Below, piece after piece: positions 1 to 9,568 of a stretch of DNA of 35,099 nt. Each line of letters opens with the position of its first letter. The first letter of the stretch is position 1. The notes beneath the pieces were generated by a model that searched no databases, was not told where the DNA came from, and saw only the letters and a list, made by a program, of their open reading frames with translations. The translations under genes and the position numbers were made by a program. The DNA is from Cellulosilyticum sp. (GTDB lineage: Bacteria > Bacillota > Clostridia > Lachnospirales > Cellulosilyticaceae): assembly GCA_017941635.1 (NCBI GenBank), contig JAGAVZ010000277.1:1-35099 (forward strand), given 5' to 3'.

Positions 1-177
1 TCCTGTATTGATTGTTACACATACTGGTTTGGTTTCACCAGGTAATTTACCATCTAATGAATTTTGGATATTCTCTCTTACAAGACCTGCAATTCCAAAA
101 TCATAAAAACGTTCTAACACTTTATTAAAAGCAGATTCTTCGATACATGGAATCTGCGAAAATTGCCATAAACTCAT
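1..177 (-). CDS. N-terminus of a GHKL-type ATP-binding protein (partial)
   Basis: The first 59 residues of a minus-strand gene run off the window edge. The start is the ATG at 177, preceded by an AGGAG ribosome site about 9 bases upstream. Residues around 33-43 read LVRENIQNSLD, which resembles the N-box helix of GHKL ATPases (Hsp90, MutL, histidine kinase, MORC-like), where the E and N bind Mg-ATP. A GHKL ATPase beside a Wadjet operon would fit a defence island, but the C-terminal domain that would define its job is outside the window. Family assignment rests on one motif, so the specific function is unknown. Confidence 0.6.
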   Translation of the reverse strand, partial: MSLWQFSQIPCIEESAFNKVLERFYDFGIAGLVRENIQNSLDGKLPGETKPVCVTINTG

Positions 178-474
178 GCTGTATGCTCTCCTTCTGTTTT
201 AATGAGTTTGTATTTTTTTCCAAACGTCATCTTTTATAGTATATCATGTTCTTCTATATATCTACTTGTTCACTTCAACAAATATGCCATTTATGTGTGT
301 TCTTCCATTCTCCATATCCTTGGCATCAAAAAAGTTTCTCACTTAACTGTGAATGCCTTATTATAATGATTCATCTTTTTTCTTAGGCCTTTATTGAAGT
401 TAATCCTATATCCTATCTAAAAATATATGAAGACTGTATGCTATTGGCCTTTCCGTTTAAACCCTTCTTATGTT
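178..474. other. Intergenic stretch, no gene seen
   Basis: AT-rich sequence between the GHKL gene start and the SEC-C remnant. It should hold the promoter of the GHKL gene; a possible -10 (TATACT on the minus strand) lies near 240-245, without a convincing -35. I see no open frame or strong hairpin. Confidence 0.5.
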
Positions 475-660
475 CTACTTCCCACAGCATTTCTTATATT
501 TTTTGCCGCTTCTACATGGACAAGCATCATTTCTACCAACTTTTACATTTGGATTATGAGCCCTTAATTGCTCTCTTATTTCTTTAGGTGTATTGCCCCT
601 ATTAATCCATCCTCTTGTAGTATTATGCAAATCAACTAATAACTCTGCTAACTTGCCAAT
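475..660 (-). pseudogene. C-terminal remnant of a SEC-C motif protein
   Basis: A 61-residue in-frame tail on the minus strand ends in the SEC-C zinc motif: [12 protein letters not shown] followed by KKYKKCCGK and a stop at 475-477. The C-x-C-x8-C-C ligand pattern is intact, but the usual CPCGSG is CPCRSG here. The stretch before it ([15 protein letters not shown]) matches the linker often found in clostridial SEC-C proteins. Upstream of 660 the frame is closed by a stop, and similar-looking coding sequence continues only in another frame, so this is the decayed end of a larger gene. SEC-C motifs bind zinc and occur in SecA and many small uncharacterised proteins. Confidence 0.7.
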
Positions 661-747
661 CGCTTATGATTTTGTCTATGAGTTCATGTCGAAGTGGAAA
701 CTTACTATTCATTCCATTATTTCATTCCTTTTTGATGATTTACTAAG

Positions 748-1550
748 TTATAGCTCCTCTATTTTGCAGTGACGTACCTTTTCCTTTGAATCATAACATA
801 TAGCCAAAAGATTTATCTTTTAATGCTTTCTCAAACTCCTTCATCAATTTCTGCGCCTGATACCATTTCGATGACATCATCTCTTAACTTCTAAGGTATT
901 ATATTTTAAATACTGTACAACCTCTTCCATGGCACCAGTATTCGTCCAGTAGCTTTTACACTTTTTATTTTGTAGTGCTTTTACAAGCGATCGTGGATTA
1001 TAAAGTCTGATACCTTCTTCATTTAAGTAGCCATTATATCATTCCTTTAAAAGTTCAAAATTCACAACTTCTTGCTTTTCACACAGCTTTTGAACCTCTT
1101 CTTCTGTAAAGCCAAAGTATTCTCCAAAAATCATATCATTTAACATGGTAAATTCATCAAACATATTCAGTGCTGAACCACTTGAATAACGTTTAATCGG
1201 TAATACCCCTGTCATATAGGCAAGCGCTACATAAAATTGGTCTTTTAAAAGATTTCTTAAAAATTCCAAAAATTATTTTGATATTCTTCAAACAATTGCT
1301 TATTGAAAATGTAATCCCACTCATCAAATAAGAAAATAAACTTATCTTGAGTGGCATGTAACATATCTATAACCTTAGATTTTCCAAATCTTCTAGGTCT
1401 CGTGACACAAACATATTTACTTGTTGTTCGAATTCTAGCATTGAGTTTTTCTATCATTGCCGACTTATCTACAAAATATAGCTCATTGCAAAGCTCCTGA
1501 TAATTTTCAAAGAAAATATTAGTATTAAGATACAGTGCCACTCTTTTCAC
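748..1550 (-). pseudogene. Decayed AAA-ATPase-like / PD-(D/E)XK protein (DUF1703 type), copy 1
   Basis: Several fragments in order reconstruct one protein. The GTG start at 1550 opens an N-terminus with YFVDKSAMIEKL and the P-loop TRPRRFGKSK. Then come IFLFDEWDYIF (Walker B), MTGVLPIKRYSSGSALNMFD, a segment with LYNPRSLVKAL and YWTNTG, and finally the C-terminus LAICYDSKEK with RHCKIEEL. Visible damage: a large deletion after the P-loop; a frameshift near 1260 in a T run; a TGA at 1039-1041 where the family has Trp (W-Y-x-G-Y); a small insertion near 885; and loss of most of the nuclease domain before a final frame change near 800. The first codon overlaps the jetD stop by four bases. Intact relatives are about 500-580 residues and of unproven function. 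Confidence 0.9.
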
Positions 1551-2806
1551 TCTATACTCTGAATCAGTCTCTCTAACAATAGTTCTTGATACCCTGCTGT
1601 CTTTTCTTTTTTCATTTGCATCGCAAGTACTTTAAGCCCTTCACTTTGAATATGATTTAACTTATTAATACGCTCCTCTATTTGCACTTGCCCTTTAATT
1701 TTTAAATAATCTGCTACATCATAACACCATAAATGTAGTTTTGGATATCTTTGCTTTAATTTATCTGCAATTTGAAGCCCTTCTGGGTCAAAATCTCCAT
1801 TATAATACATCATGATATAATTGGAAGCTAATAAGTCTAGAATCATATAAGAAGAGGTATTAAGCTGACCACTTGTACAAATAAGTCCCACTTCTTTTTG
1901 AATGGCTACTTCTAATAACCCTGAAAATACGGCTGGATTCTCTACAATATAAACACGTTGCCTTTTAGCAGTCATTTCACATACGTCCTTTAGATTATAA
2001 AGGCTTAGTTGAAGTGGCTCTCCCATCTTCCAAAAAGCATCCCAAGGTTTATCATATCTTTCTGTTTTTCCATAAATGCCATAACAAATCGTGCTATTAG
2101 AGAGCTGGTCTCTTACAATACCTTCCTCCATTAAAACCTCATTAATGGCTTGAACGGACTCTGGATAAGGTACACCTTGTTTATAGGCAAAGTAATACAG
2201 TAACAACTTACCTTCTATTTTATTTAAATCAAAATAATGGGTATCTCTAGTAATGAGAGAGGCTAAAACAGGGAGCAAAATCCAATCTTGATTGATCTTG
2301 CGATAGCTTACTAAATCATCTATAGCCATTATCATCTCTTTTAATTGCTCTTGAACATTAGGATAAAGCTTATGGAAAGTATAATAACCATAAGCTTTCT
2401 TTTCCAAGGCTTCTGTTAGCCAAATTTGAACCTCATTGCAATTAAGTTTCTCTATAAGCTGCTTATAAAACTGCTCCGTAGTTTCTTGCTTTTTTTCTTT
2501 TACTTCCTTATTACTTATTAAAGCCTCACCACTATATAGCCTCAGTGTCTCTTCAAAATCTACACCTTCAAATTTTCCTCTGCATAGCCCTTTGACAAAC
2601 TTTTTCACCGTGATTTTGCAGGTCTTGGTTTCACTGACACGATAATCATATGGGGATAAGATTTTGACCTCTTCCTCTGTAAGCTGACCTAGCACAATCG
2701 TGCCACCTAGTTTACCTAAGCGTCTATATCTTTCTATAATCTTTTCTAAAATGTTTTGATAGCCTTTATTTTGTTTCAGATAATCAGCTAATTCTTTTTC
2801 TCTCAT
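1547..2806 (-). CDS. jetD: Wadjet type II nuclease subunit JetD (DUF3323/DUF2399, Toprim)
   Basis: JetD is the endonuclease of the Wadjet SMC complex and cuts circular DNA once the motor has extruded it. The ORF can be extended 14 codons upstream, but the ATG at 2806 has a proper GAGGTGA ribosome site at 7 bases, giving 419 residues. The N-terminal half fits DUF3323. The C-terminal part is a Toprim-like DUF2399 fold: Glu289 in VENP, then the acidic cluster GDFDPEG with Asp338 and Asp340, the expected metal-binding triad. It lies 52 bases after jetC and ends the operon. Its stop codon overlaps the first codon of a DUF1703 pseudogene, so there is no obvious terminator of its own. Catalytic residues look intact. 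Confidence 0.9.
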   Translation of the reverse strand: MREKELADYLKQNKGYQNILEKIIERYRRLGKLGGTIVLGQLTEEEVKILSPYDYRVSETKTCKITVKKFVKGLCRGKFEGVDFEETLRLYSGEALISNKEVKEKKQETTEQFYKQLIEKLNCNEVQIWLTEALEKKAYGYYTFHKLYPNVQEQLKEMIMAIDDLVSYRKINQDWILLPVLASLITRDTHYFDLNKIEGKLLLYYFAYKQGVPYPESVQAINEVLMEEGIVRDQLSNSTICYGIYGKTERYDKPWDAFWKMGEPLQLSLYNLKDVCEMTAKRQRVYIVENPAVFSGLLEVAIQKEVGLICTSGQLNTSSYMILDLLASNYIMMYYNGDFDPEGLQIADKLKQRYPKLHLWCYDVADYLKIKGQVQIEERINKLNHIQSEGLKVLAMQMKKEKTAGYQELLLERLIQSIE

Positions 2807-2858
2807 GCTTTTCACCTCATAAATCATTGCCCCGCCAAAACTGCGCACCTACTATCTG

Positions 2859-5800
2859 CTAAAGTAATGCTTTCTGCACACCATTCCAATGATAGCGTAA
2901 TACGACTACAGTTGTATCATTTTCTTCTCTAATGATTTCACTAATCGCTAATTCTTTAACCGTATCATAATCCCCCCATAAAACCTGTGAGTTAATGACA
3001 AAGTCTAAATCTAATTCATCTAACAATCTAAACATATCTCGAATATTGGCTTCATCTACCCCTGCAAAAGCTTCATCCATGGTAATCATACGTGGACAAT
3101 CTTTTTTAGCATTTTCATAACGTGCATAAACTGCTGAGAATAGTGGAATATACATAGACATTGCCTTTTCCCCACCTGAGAATCGGAAGAAATCATTATT
3201 GGTTAACTCTTTCTTACGTTCATTCTTTTTCTCAAAGAATAGCTTAAATTCGTACCACTTACGATAATCTAAGACTTCTTGAATAATGGTATGGTAGTTT
3301 CTGTTTTCTCCTGTTTCTTCATAATTTCGAATCCCTTCTTTGACTTTTGCCCCAAAGTGATCTGTAATTTTCTTCATATCCTCTTCTGAGCAACGGTCCC
3401 CTAATTCTAGCAATTTAAGCAGTTCTCCAATATCTAATTGACCTTCTTGCTCTGCTTTTCTTGGCACCCATTTTAAACTAAGCTTTAAGCTACTGGATGT
3501 TTTCATAGATTCCATTAGACGATTAATTTTATCAATCCATTGTTTAGATAAATAAATCTTACTTGTAATCTTAGAACTAATGGTATTGAGTAAAACTTCT
3601 TCAAAAACTCTTCTTTCCTCTTCACTAATAAGCAATCTGGTATCTTCAATATAGTGATGAATCATCTCACTAAATTCATAGAATCCAATATCTTTTCCAT
3701 CCATTCTTGCTTTAATATGAATACGGTCTTTTTCTTTATTGATTTTAATACCATACTCTCTTAAATCACTATTATTACGATTAATGGCTTCCATGACAGC
3801 AACCATATAACTTTCTGCATCTTTAACGGTTTCTAGTTTAATTTGTTCTATTACTTTTTGATAACTTTGCATAGTCTCTTGCGCTTCTACTGGCATCACA
3901 TAGCCTAGTACATATTCCTCTTGGAAAATCCCTTGATAGTGTTGTAAACTTTGCTCTATTTCCTGACAACTATCTTCCATTTTATCAAGTTCATCTTGCT
4001 TCACTTCAATACTTGTAGTCATTTTCCCTAATGCTGTATCAATTTGCTCGAGTTGCATTGGCATATTGGCTTTGATTTGTAAACACCAGCTAATCTGTTC
4101 TTCAATTTCCTCAATATTGGTTGCTTTAAGCACCTCTTCTAAAGAAACTTTCTTTTCCTTTTGTTGTTTAACTTCTTGCCATCTATGACTTCTTTCAGAC
4201 ATAAGATGATCTATATCGATTTCTAGTTCTTCTAGAGTTTCCTCAATACTTGAAAGCAAGTCTTTATAACTTTGCAATTTACTTTGCATGGCTCTTAGTT
4301 CTACGAGTCCTGATTTATAATTTCTAGCTGCTTCTATCGCTTCTTCGAAATGAGATTTGGTCGCTGGTATTTGAATGCCTTGCATTTGATCATAAAGTGC
4401 CACCTTTAATTGCTGACATTTTTGATTGCACTCAAAATAAAGTTGGTCTTGTTGTAAATAAATGGCTTGTAAGCGGTCTGCTTCTCTTTCTTTATCTTGG
4501 CGTAAAATCAGCATTTCTCTTAAATCTTCTACTTTTGGAAGCTGAGCATATTCTTGCTCTAGTCCTTTGAGCTGCTGTATTGTATTTTCTTTTTCTAAAA
4601 CCAGTGCCTGCACTAGTTGCGACATATCTGCTATTGCTGTTTCTTTTTCACCAATTAATCTTTCTCTATGACAAGCTCTAGCAGATGCCCCAATATATTG
4701 AACCTCATAGTCCTCATCTGCCTTACCTCTTAAGATTCCTAAACCATACTCTCCTTTTTCATTAATATAAGCTATTTGATTTTCTGTTAAACAAATACCT
4801 TTTAAAATTTCTTCTACCGTTTCAACCTTAATACCTTGTAATTGTGCTTGATCCACCTCAAGATATTGACTAAGGCTTGTCCCTTCTTGATGACTTGTCG
4901 TCATAATATATTGATCTGCATCACTTTCATTAAAAGTTAGTGCAATCTTTAAATCTTGTGGACTCACTACTAAGGCATCTATTAAGCCCATACTCACTAA
5001 GGCACTCTCAATCTGCCTACGAATGGTTTCAGAAACTTCACTTTTAAAATCAATGACCTTATAAAATGGCTGATAGGCTATACCTGCTTCTTCTAACCTT
5101 TTTCTATTTTGAAGTACTCCCTGGCTTCTGTTTGGTTCTATTTCTTTAACCTTTTTAAGGTCTTCAATTTCTTTTTCTAAGCTGTCAATTTGCTCTTCAT
5201 ATTGCTTCTCTTTAGCTTCTTTTCGTTCTAGTTGGATTTGATAATCTAGGTGAACTTGATCATAAAAAGGCTGCAAGTACTGACTGATTTGTAAGACCTC
5301 ACTATCTTTTTCTAGCCCGTCAATCTGTTTAAAGAGTTCAATGCGCTTCTCATCTTTTACCATCATGTGTCTTGCTTCTTTTTGCCAATCCACAAAGTTA
5401 ACTTTATAGTCCTCTTTAGCTTGTAATAAAAGACGATTTGCCTCTTGCGCCTCATCTTTCATCTTCTCATAAGCTAATGCTTTCATTTCTTTTGCTTGTA
5501 AGGCTACTGCTTCTTTTTCTTTTGCTTCTTCGTATCTGATGACTTCTTTTTGTACATTTTGAATACGCTTTAAATACTGTTCTACTGTGCCTTCTATATA
5601 ATCAAATAGATAAGCTAAAGGATCTGCCATGACTTCCTTTGTTAAAAAAGTGCCTTCTTCAAAAAAGCAAGCTTCTGCATCTTCTTCTAACTCTTCTAAC
5701 CTTTCCTTAAGCTTACCTTCTTGCAACTCATAAGCTTCTTTTTGACGTTTCTTTTGAAGTTCTTTTTCTATTTGTTGCTCTTTTTTGGACTCTAACTGCT

Positions 5801-6857
5801 GATCTTTAGTTTCCAAAAATTGCATAGCACTTGCAATACTTGCTTCTAGTTCTACCAGTTCTTTTTTAATACTTACTTCCTGACGGTTAGATAACTGTTC
5901 ATATTGAATTTCTGCCTGATGTTGTACGGTTACTTTTTCTTCACGTTCTGCTTTTTTCTTTTCTTGATTTTCTTGAAGCTGCTTAATATGAACTTGAAGT
6001 GCTTTTTGTTTTTGACGAGCCATAGTTAATTGCGCTTGCTGACTTGCTACGTTTCTTGCTTTTTGAAGCAGTTGATATTTGTTATAGGCATCGTAATGAT
6101 ATTTGATATTCTTACATGCATTTTGTGTTCTTTGGTAGCTTTCTAAATTATTTTGATAGCTATCCATATTTTCCATCGCTTCTGACATTGGTCTTAAATC
6201 ATCCTCTGATAAAACCTTTAAGGATTGACTTAAAATCTTATAAATTTCTGTAGGCTTAAAATCCTTAGAAAGTTTAGGACTTCTAACATTAATAAGTAGG
6301 TTTAAAAGTTCCTCATAATGTTCTACGCTTTCAAAGCCAAAGAGCTGCTCATTAACCATGCGCATATATTCGCCTTGAGCAGTTGTAAAAAAGCCGCCTT
6401 TTTTCATTTCGTTTTCTAGCTGTTTCTTAGTTAAAGGGATTTTTTCTCCTGCCTGTCTATAAAGCATTAAGTCTTTTCCGATTCGTCTACCATCTGTTAC
6501 AATGAAATACCATGAATCAAGTGGTGCATTTCTTACTGCCTTTAAGCCCATCCCTATAGTTAAATAGTGTTCTTGATCTTGACGTTTAAATTCAATATAC
6601 AGATAAGCAGTACGTTCATTATGTTCTTCATCTAATAAATAGTTTTCAATTTTTCTCGCACGACTCCCAAAAGGATCTAGCCTTTCTGGAGATTTATTTC
6701 CATCTAATAACAAAGGTACAAAACTTTGCATAGTTACTGATTTTCCTGAACCATTGCTCCCTCTAAAAAGCAATTTCCCATCGGCTAAATCAAATTCTTC
6801 CTCATCATAATACCAGAAATTTACTAATCCAAACTTATTGGCTACCCATCTATTCAC
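2859..6857 (-). CDS. jetC: Wadjet type II SMC-like ATPase JetC (TIGR02680 family)
   Basis: JetC is the MukB-like motor subunit: ATP hydrolysis drives DNA loop extrusion that senses small circular DNA. At 1332 residues it matches the usual family length of about 1350. The Walker A motif is at residues 33-40 (GSNGSGKS). Long coiled-coil arms run from about 240 to 570 and from about 740 to 1050, separated by a globular hinge-like stretch near 575-720. The ABC signature FSGGEK lies at 1226-1231 and Walker B at 1256-1262 (RMITMDE). Translation starts at a GTG preceded by AAGGAGG, eight bases inside the end of jetB, so the two are translationally coupled. All ATPase motifs are intact, so the gene looks functional. 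Confidence 0.95.
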   Translation of the reverse strand: MNRWVANKFGLVNFWYYDEEEFDLADGKLLFRGSNGSGKSVTMQSFVPLLLDGNKSPERLDPFGSRARKIENYLLDEEHNERTAYLYIEFKRQDQEHYLTIGMGLKAVRNAPLDSWYFIVTDGRRIGKDLMLYRQAGEKIPLTKKQLENEMKKGGFFTTAQGEYMRMVNEQLFGFESVEHYEELLNLLINVRSPKLSKDFKPTEIYKILSQSLKVLSEDDLRPMSEAMENMDSYQNNLESYQRTQNACKNIKYHYDAYNKYQLLQKARNVASQQAQLTMARQKQKALQVHIKQLQENQEKKKAEREEKVTVQHQAEIQYEQLSNRQEVSIKKELVELEASIASAMQFLETKDQQLESKKEQQIEKELQKKRQKEAYELQEGKLKERLEELEEDAEACFFEEGTFLTKEVMADPLAYLFDYIEGTVEQYLKRIQNVQKEVIRYEEAKEKEAVALQAKEMKALAYEKMKDEAQEANRLLLQAKEDYKVNFVDWQKEARHMMVKDEKRIELFKQIDGLEKDSEVLQISQYLQPFYDQVHLDYQIQLERKEAKEKQYEEQIDSLEKEIEDLKKVKEIEPNRSQGVLQNRKRLEEAGIAYQPFYKVIDFKSEVSETIRRQIESALVSMGLIDALVVSPQDLKIALTFNESDADQYIMTTSHQEGTSLSQYLEVDQAQLQGIKVETVEEILKGICLTENQIAYINEKGEYGLGILRGKADEDYEVQYIGASARACHRERLIGEKETAIADMSQLVQALVLEKENTIQQLKGLEQEYAQLPKVEDLREMLILRQDKEREADRLQAIYLQQDQLYFECNQKCQQLKVALYDQMQGIQIPATKSHFEEAIEAARNYKSGLVELRAMQSKLQSYKDLLSSIEETLEELEIDIDHLMSERSHRWQEVKQQKEKKVSLEEVLKATNIEEIEEQISWCLQIKANMPMQLEQIDTALGKMTTSIEVKQDELDKMEDSCQEIEQSLQHYQGIFQEEYVLGYVMPVEAQETMQSYQKVIEQIKLETVKDAESYMVAVMEAINRNNSDLREYGIKINKEKDRIHIKARMDGKDIGFYEFSEMIHHYIEDTRLLISEEERRVFEEVLLNTISSKITSKIYLSKQWIDKINRLMESMKTSSSLKLSLKWVPRKAEQEGQLDIGELLKLLELGDRCSEEDMKKITDHFGAKVKEGIRNYEETGENRNYHTIIQEVLDYRKWYEFKLFFEKKNERKKELTNNDFFRFSGGEKAMSMYIPLFSAVYARYENAKKDCPRMITMDEAFAGVDEANIRDMFRLLDELDLDFVINSQVLWGDYDTVKELAISEIIREENDTTVVVLRYHWNGVQKALL

Positions 6858-7986
6858 TTATTTGTCCTCCTTCAAAATCTTTAGGATAGTCCCCTATTAT
6901 TTTTCCTACTAGTGGTAAAATCACGATTTGTTCTTCTTGAACTTCTATCATTTTAAAACGTTGCATTTCTTGTAATAACTCATACGTAATACGTTCTTGA
7001 CTTGCTTCACGATAAGCTTTACTCCATCCCTCTGATTTTTCGCCAATTAAAACTTCTACAGCTTCTTGATACCTTTCCTGTGTTAGTTTAATCGTATCAT
7101 CTACACTACGTTTCCAAATACCTTCTTCCACATAACGTCTCACAATACCATTAAACTGTAACATCATATCACTTAAAGTAGAAGTATTAGGAAATGTATA
7201 CGTTACACGGTCCTTCTCATCTGGTATCACCATGGCCCCATTGCGATAAAGTTGAAATGTCCAACCTAAATATTTCCTAAAATCTTCTTCTATAATATGA
7301 TGATACGTCTTAATATACGTATAATCTTCATCCTGAATACCTTCTTGGTAAACGATAGGCGATAGTAATAGTTTACGATAAACACGATTCTTTCTAACAC
7401 TCCCTCTTTCTTGATCTAAGAGGTCTTCTCTTTCAATTTCTAAATCCTTATAACTCTTTACCTCTTGTAAATCCATTTGAAAATCTCTTACAAAATAGCG
7501 TGATAAACCTGTACTTTCAAAAAGGACTTCCTTACTCACATCCTGTATAAAACCATCTTCATCCCCATCGGTAATTTTTAAGAGCTTATACTCTAATGCA
7601 ACTTGTAAGACTTTAATGAGCATTCTTCTTGTTTTATATTGAGTCCAATCTACTTTTTCTTCTAAAGGATGACCTGCAATATAATCCGTAATATGAGAAA
7701 GCAAAAATTGATCTTCTTTATTTTTATCCTCTAAAAAGATCAGTAATAGCATAAAGAAGACATAGGATTGCTTGTCTTCAAACGCTTTAATCCCCATCCA
7801 ACTTTCTGCTTTACCTGGTCTCTTCTCCAAACGAATAAAATCTCCACGCATCATACAATCATATCCTAATTTATCTACAATAAAAGGTTTGATTTCTTTA
7901 TACTTGTCTTTAATTCTATAAAATAACTCTCGTTTTTCTTCTTTTAAAATAAAATGACTTTCTAATAAACGTTTAATTTCTTCCAT
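6850..7986 (-). CDS. jetB: Wadjet type II subunit JetB (DUF2398, TIGR02678; KITE/MukE-like role)
   Basis: A 378-residue protein with no catalytic motif visible. Length, position and sequence character fit DUF2398/TIGR02678, the second gene of type II Wadjet operons. By analogy with other Wadjet and MukBEF complexes, JetB is a winged-helix KITE-type subunit bridging kleisin and SMC heads. The sequence is rich in charged and aromatic residues and has no membrane segment. The ATG at 7986 follows AGGAGGAGTAGGC, a ribosome site made by the last codons of jetA, and the 3' end overlaps jetC by eight bases. Assignment rests largely on gene order and neighbours, which are unambiguous. Confidence 0.85.
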   Translation of the reverse strand: MEEIKRLLESHFILKEEKRELFYRIKDKYKEIKPFIVDKLGYDCMMRGDFIRLEKRPGKAESWMGIKAFEDKQSYVFFMLLLIFLEDKNKEDQFLLSHITDYIAGHPLEEKVDWTQYKTRRMLIKVLQVALEYKLLKITDGDEDGFIQDVSKEVLFESTGLSRYFVRDFQMDLQEVKSYKDLEIEREDLLDQERGSVRKNRVYRKLLLSPIVYQEGIQDEDYTYIKTYHHIIEEDFRKYLGWTFQLYRNGAMVIPDEKDRVTYTFPNTSTLSDMMLQFNGIVRRYVEEGIWKRSVDDTIKLTQERYQEAVEVLIGEKSEGWSKAYREASQERITYELLQEMQRFKMIEVQEEQIVILPLVGKIIGDYPKDFEGGQISE

Positions 7987-7988
7987 GC

Positions 7989-9473
7989 CTACTCCTCCTC
8001 TCTAAAGCAAATTTTATAGTATGGCATCGTAAAATCACCATCTTCGCAGTGTAAAATAATGGACTCATGGCTAGCTACTTCTACCTTAAAGACTAGGCCT
8101 GTCTCTGTTTTTACCCACCCCTTTTTACTCCCTTTACCTTTCGTTAACCATTTTAATAAAAGCTGTCTATCTCGGGTTTTTAACTGTGACAATCTCGCAA
8201 AATCAATTTCGCCTGCTTCAATAAAACGCTCTACACTTTGCTCTTCTTCCTTACGTCGCTTTAATAATTCTTGTCTTTTTTCCTCTTTAAGTTGTGTTTT
8301 ATCTATAATTGGATTTTTGATTAATTTCTCTCGATAAGTACGTACTTTAGGTCTAATGGTTACTTTTTGTGGAGCTTCATCAAAGGTACTACTATTATGA
8401 CTTTCTGTTTCACGTTCCTCTTTACATTTAATATGCATCGTGCCTATACTCCCAAATACCATCGCTGCTAACTTATGTGCTTCCTCTATATCCTCACATT
8501 TGGTAAATAACTGCGCAATTCTTCTATATTCCTCTTTACGATTCACATTATTATTACGCTTATCTGCAATCTGTGCTGCAAATCTTGTCATCTTTCTAAT
8601 GATTTCATTGGTACTGTCTATTAAACGCTCCACTAAACAAGGTATACCATTTTTAGAAACAAACCATTCCTCCATGCTTTGAAAACGGCCTCGATTAATT
8701 TCTAGATATTCTTCATCCTTAATTTCAATTTCCATATTGACAATAGATTTTTCATAGTTTAAGACTTTTTCAAGTAGCTTCTCCTGTTCCTCTTCTGTAA
8801 GTTGCATAAAAATTTCTTTAATCGATCGAGTGCTCATTTGAATTTCTCTAATAAAGTCTCGTAAATATCTAATAAAGGCTTCTTTAAACACTAAAAAAGC
8901 CGCTGCTTTCATTAACTCTTCTGTTTTAGGAGAATAAAACATCCCTATATAATCACGATAGCTTTGATTCAGTTCTTTAAACGCACTATTTAAGCTTTTC
9001 CACCATTCATAAACCTTTTTATCCTCATCCCCTAACACACTTTCATGTTGTGCAAGCAAATGGTAAAAACGCTCTACTAAGGCATGCTCCAAATTAGACT
9101 TATTCTCCATACGCATTTGCTCTAACCCAATAAGCATTCTCTCTATTTCAATAGAATAAGTTGAAATCTGGTATCTAAATGTACGATTTTTAAATTCCTC
9201 TACTGTCTTCACCTTGGTGGTATCCGCAATAGCCGTTATATTATTCCACATCGTTAACTGATCTAAATCTAACTTCATCTGATCTAGTGTGTAATGCTCA
9301 AATTCATCATAAAGCTTCAGTGCTTCAAAGATTTCTTCCTTAAAAGACCAATATTTCATTTTCTCATACTGCTTGTACATCACACGCATAATGCTCCGAT
9401 ATCTCCAAGTATTTTCTGTTGAAAGATATCTTGTCTCATCTATAGTTTTTGTTTGTAACGGATTTAACTTCAT
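7989..9473 (-). CDS. jetA: Wadjet type II subunit JetA (DUF2397, TIGR02677; kleisin-like role)
   Basis: First gene of the Wadjet operon. A six-codon upstream extension would begin at a TTG (9491), but that start has no ribosome site, whereas the ATG at 9473 follows AAAGGA at 6 bases, giving 494 residues. The N-terminus (YLSTENTWRYRSIMRVMY, then EEIFEALK) fits the start of DUF2397/TIGR02677 proteins. The body is mostly helical, and a charged Lys/Glu/Arg-rich segment lies near residues 385-415. In characterised Wadjet complexes JetA is the kleisin that closes the SMC ring. Only two bases separate its stop from the jetB start. Confidence 0.88.
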   Translation of the reverse strand: MKLNPLQTKTIDETRYLSTENTWRYRSIMRVMYKQYEKMKYWSFKEEIFEALKLYDEFEHYTLDQMKLDLDQLTMWNNITAIADTTKVKTVEEFKNRTFRYQISTYSIEIERMLIGLEQMRMENKSNLEHALVERFYHLLAQHESVLGDEDKKVYEWWKSLNSAFKELNQSYRDYIGMFYSPKTEELMKAAAFLVFKEAFIRYLRDFIREIQMSTRSIKEIFMQLTEEEQEKLLEKVLNYEKSIVNMEIEIKDEEYLEINRGRFQSMEEWFVSKNGIPCLVERLIDSTNEIIRKMTRFAAQIADKRNNNVNRKEEYRRIAQLFTKCEDIEEAHKLAAMVFGSIGTMHIKCKEERETESHNSSTFDEAPQKVTIRPKVRTYREKLIKNPIIDKTQLKEEKRQELLKRRKEEEQSVERFIEAGEIDFARLSQLKTRDRQLLLKWLTKGKGSKKGWVKTETGLVFKVEVASHESIILHCEDGDFTMPYYKICFREEE

Positions 9474-9520
9474 ATGATGTCCTTTCTTCAAATTTTTTCC
9501 TTATTTTTGACCTATGCTCT

Positions 9521-9526
9521 ATTATA
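9521..9526 (-). promoter_or_regulatory. Candidate -10 box for the jet operon
   Basis: A perfect TATAAT on the minus strand, 47 bases upstream of the jetA ATG. No good -35 sits 17 bases further up, because that position falls inside the terminator hairpin of the preceding remnant gene. The promoter could depend on an activator, or use another site. Confidence 0.45.
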
Positions 9527-9527
9527 A

Positions 9528-9568
9528 TAAAAAACGTAGTGAAATTATATGTCTATGACTCACTACGT
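9528..9568 (-). terminator. Terminator of the DUF1703 remnant upstream of jetA
   Basis: Minus-strand hairpin with arms ACGTAGTGA (9560-9568) and TCACTACGT (9534-9542), a 17-base loop, and a run of six T (9529-9534 read on the minus strand). It closes the remnant gene at 9553-9735 and insulates the jet operon from upstream transcription. Confidence 0.8.

Noticed and set aside
748-1550. Treating the two minus-strand frames here as two small genes
   Set aside because: Their products join, with further frames downstream, into consecutive pieces of one known protein architecture with a nonsense change, frameshifts and deletions.
8059-8682. Two plus-strand open frames inside jetA
   Set aside because: Antisense shadows of the DUF2397 protein; Ser/Leu-rich with no plausible start signal.
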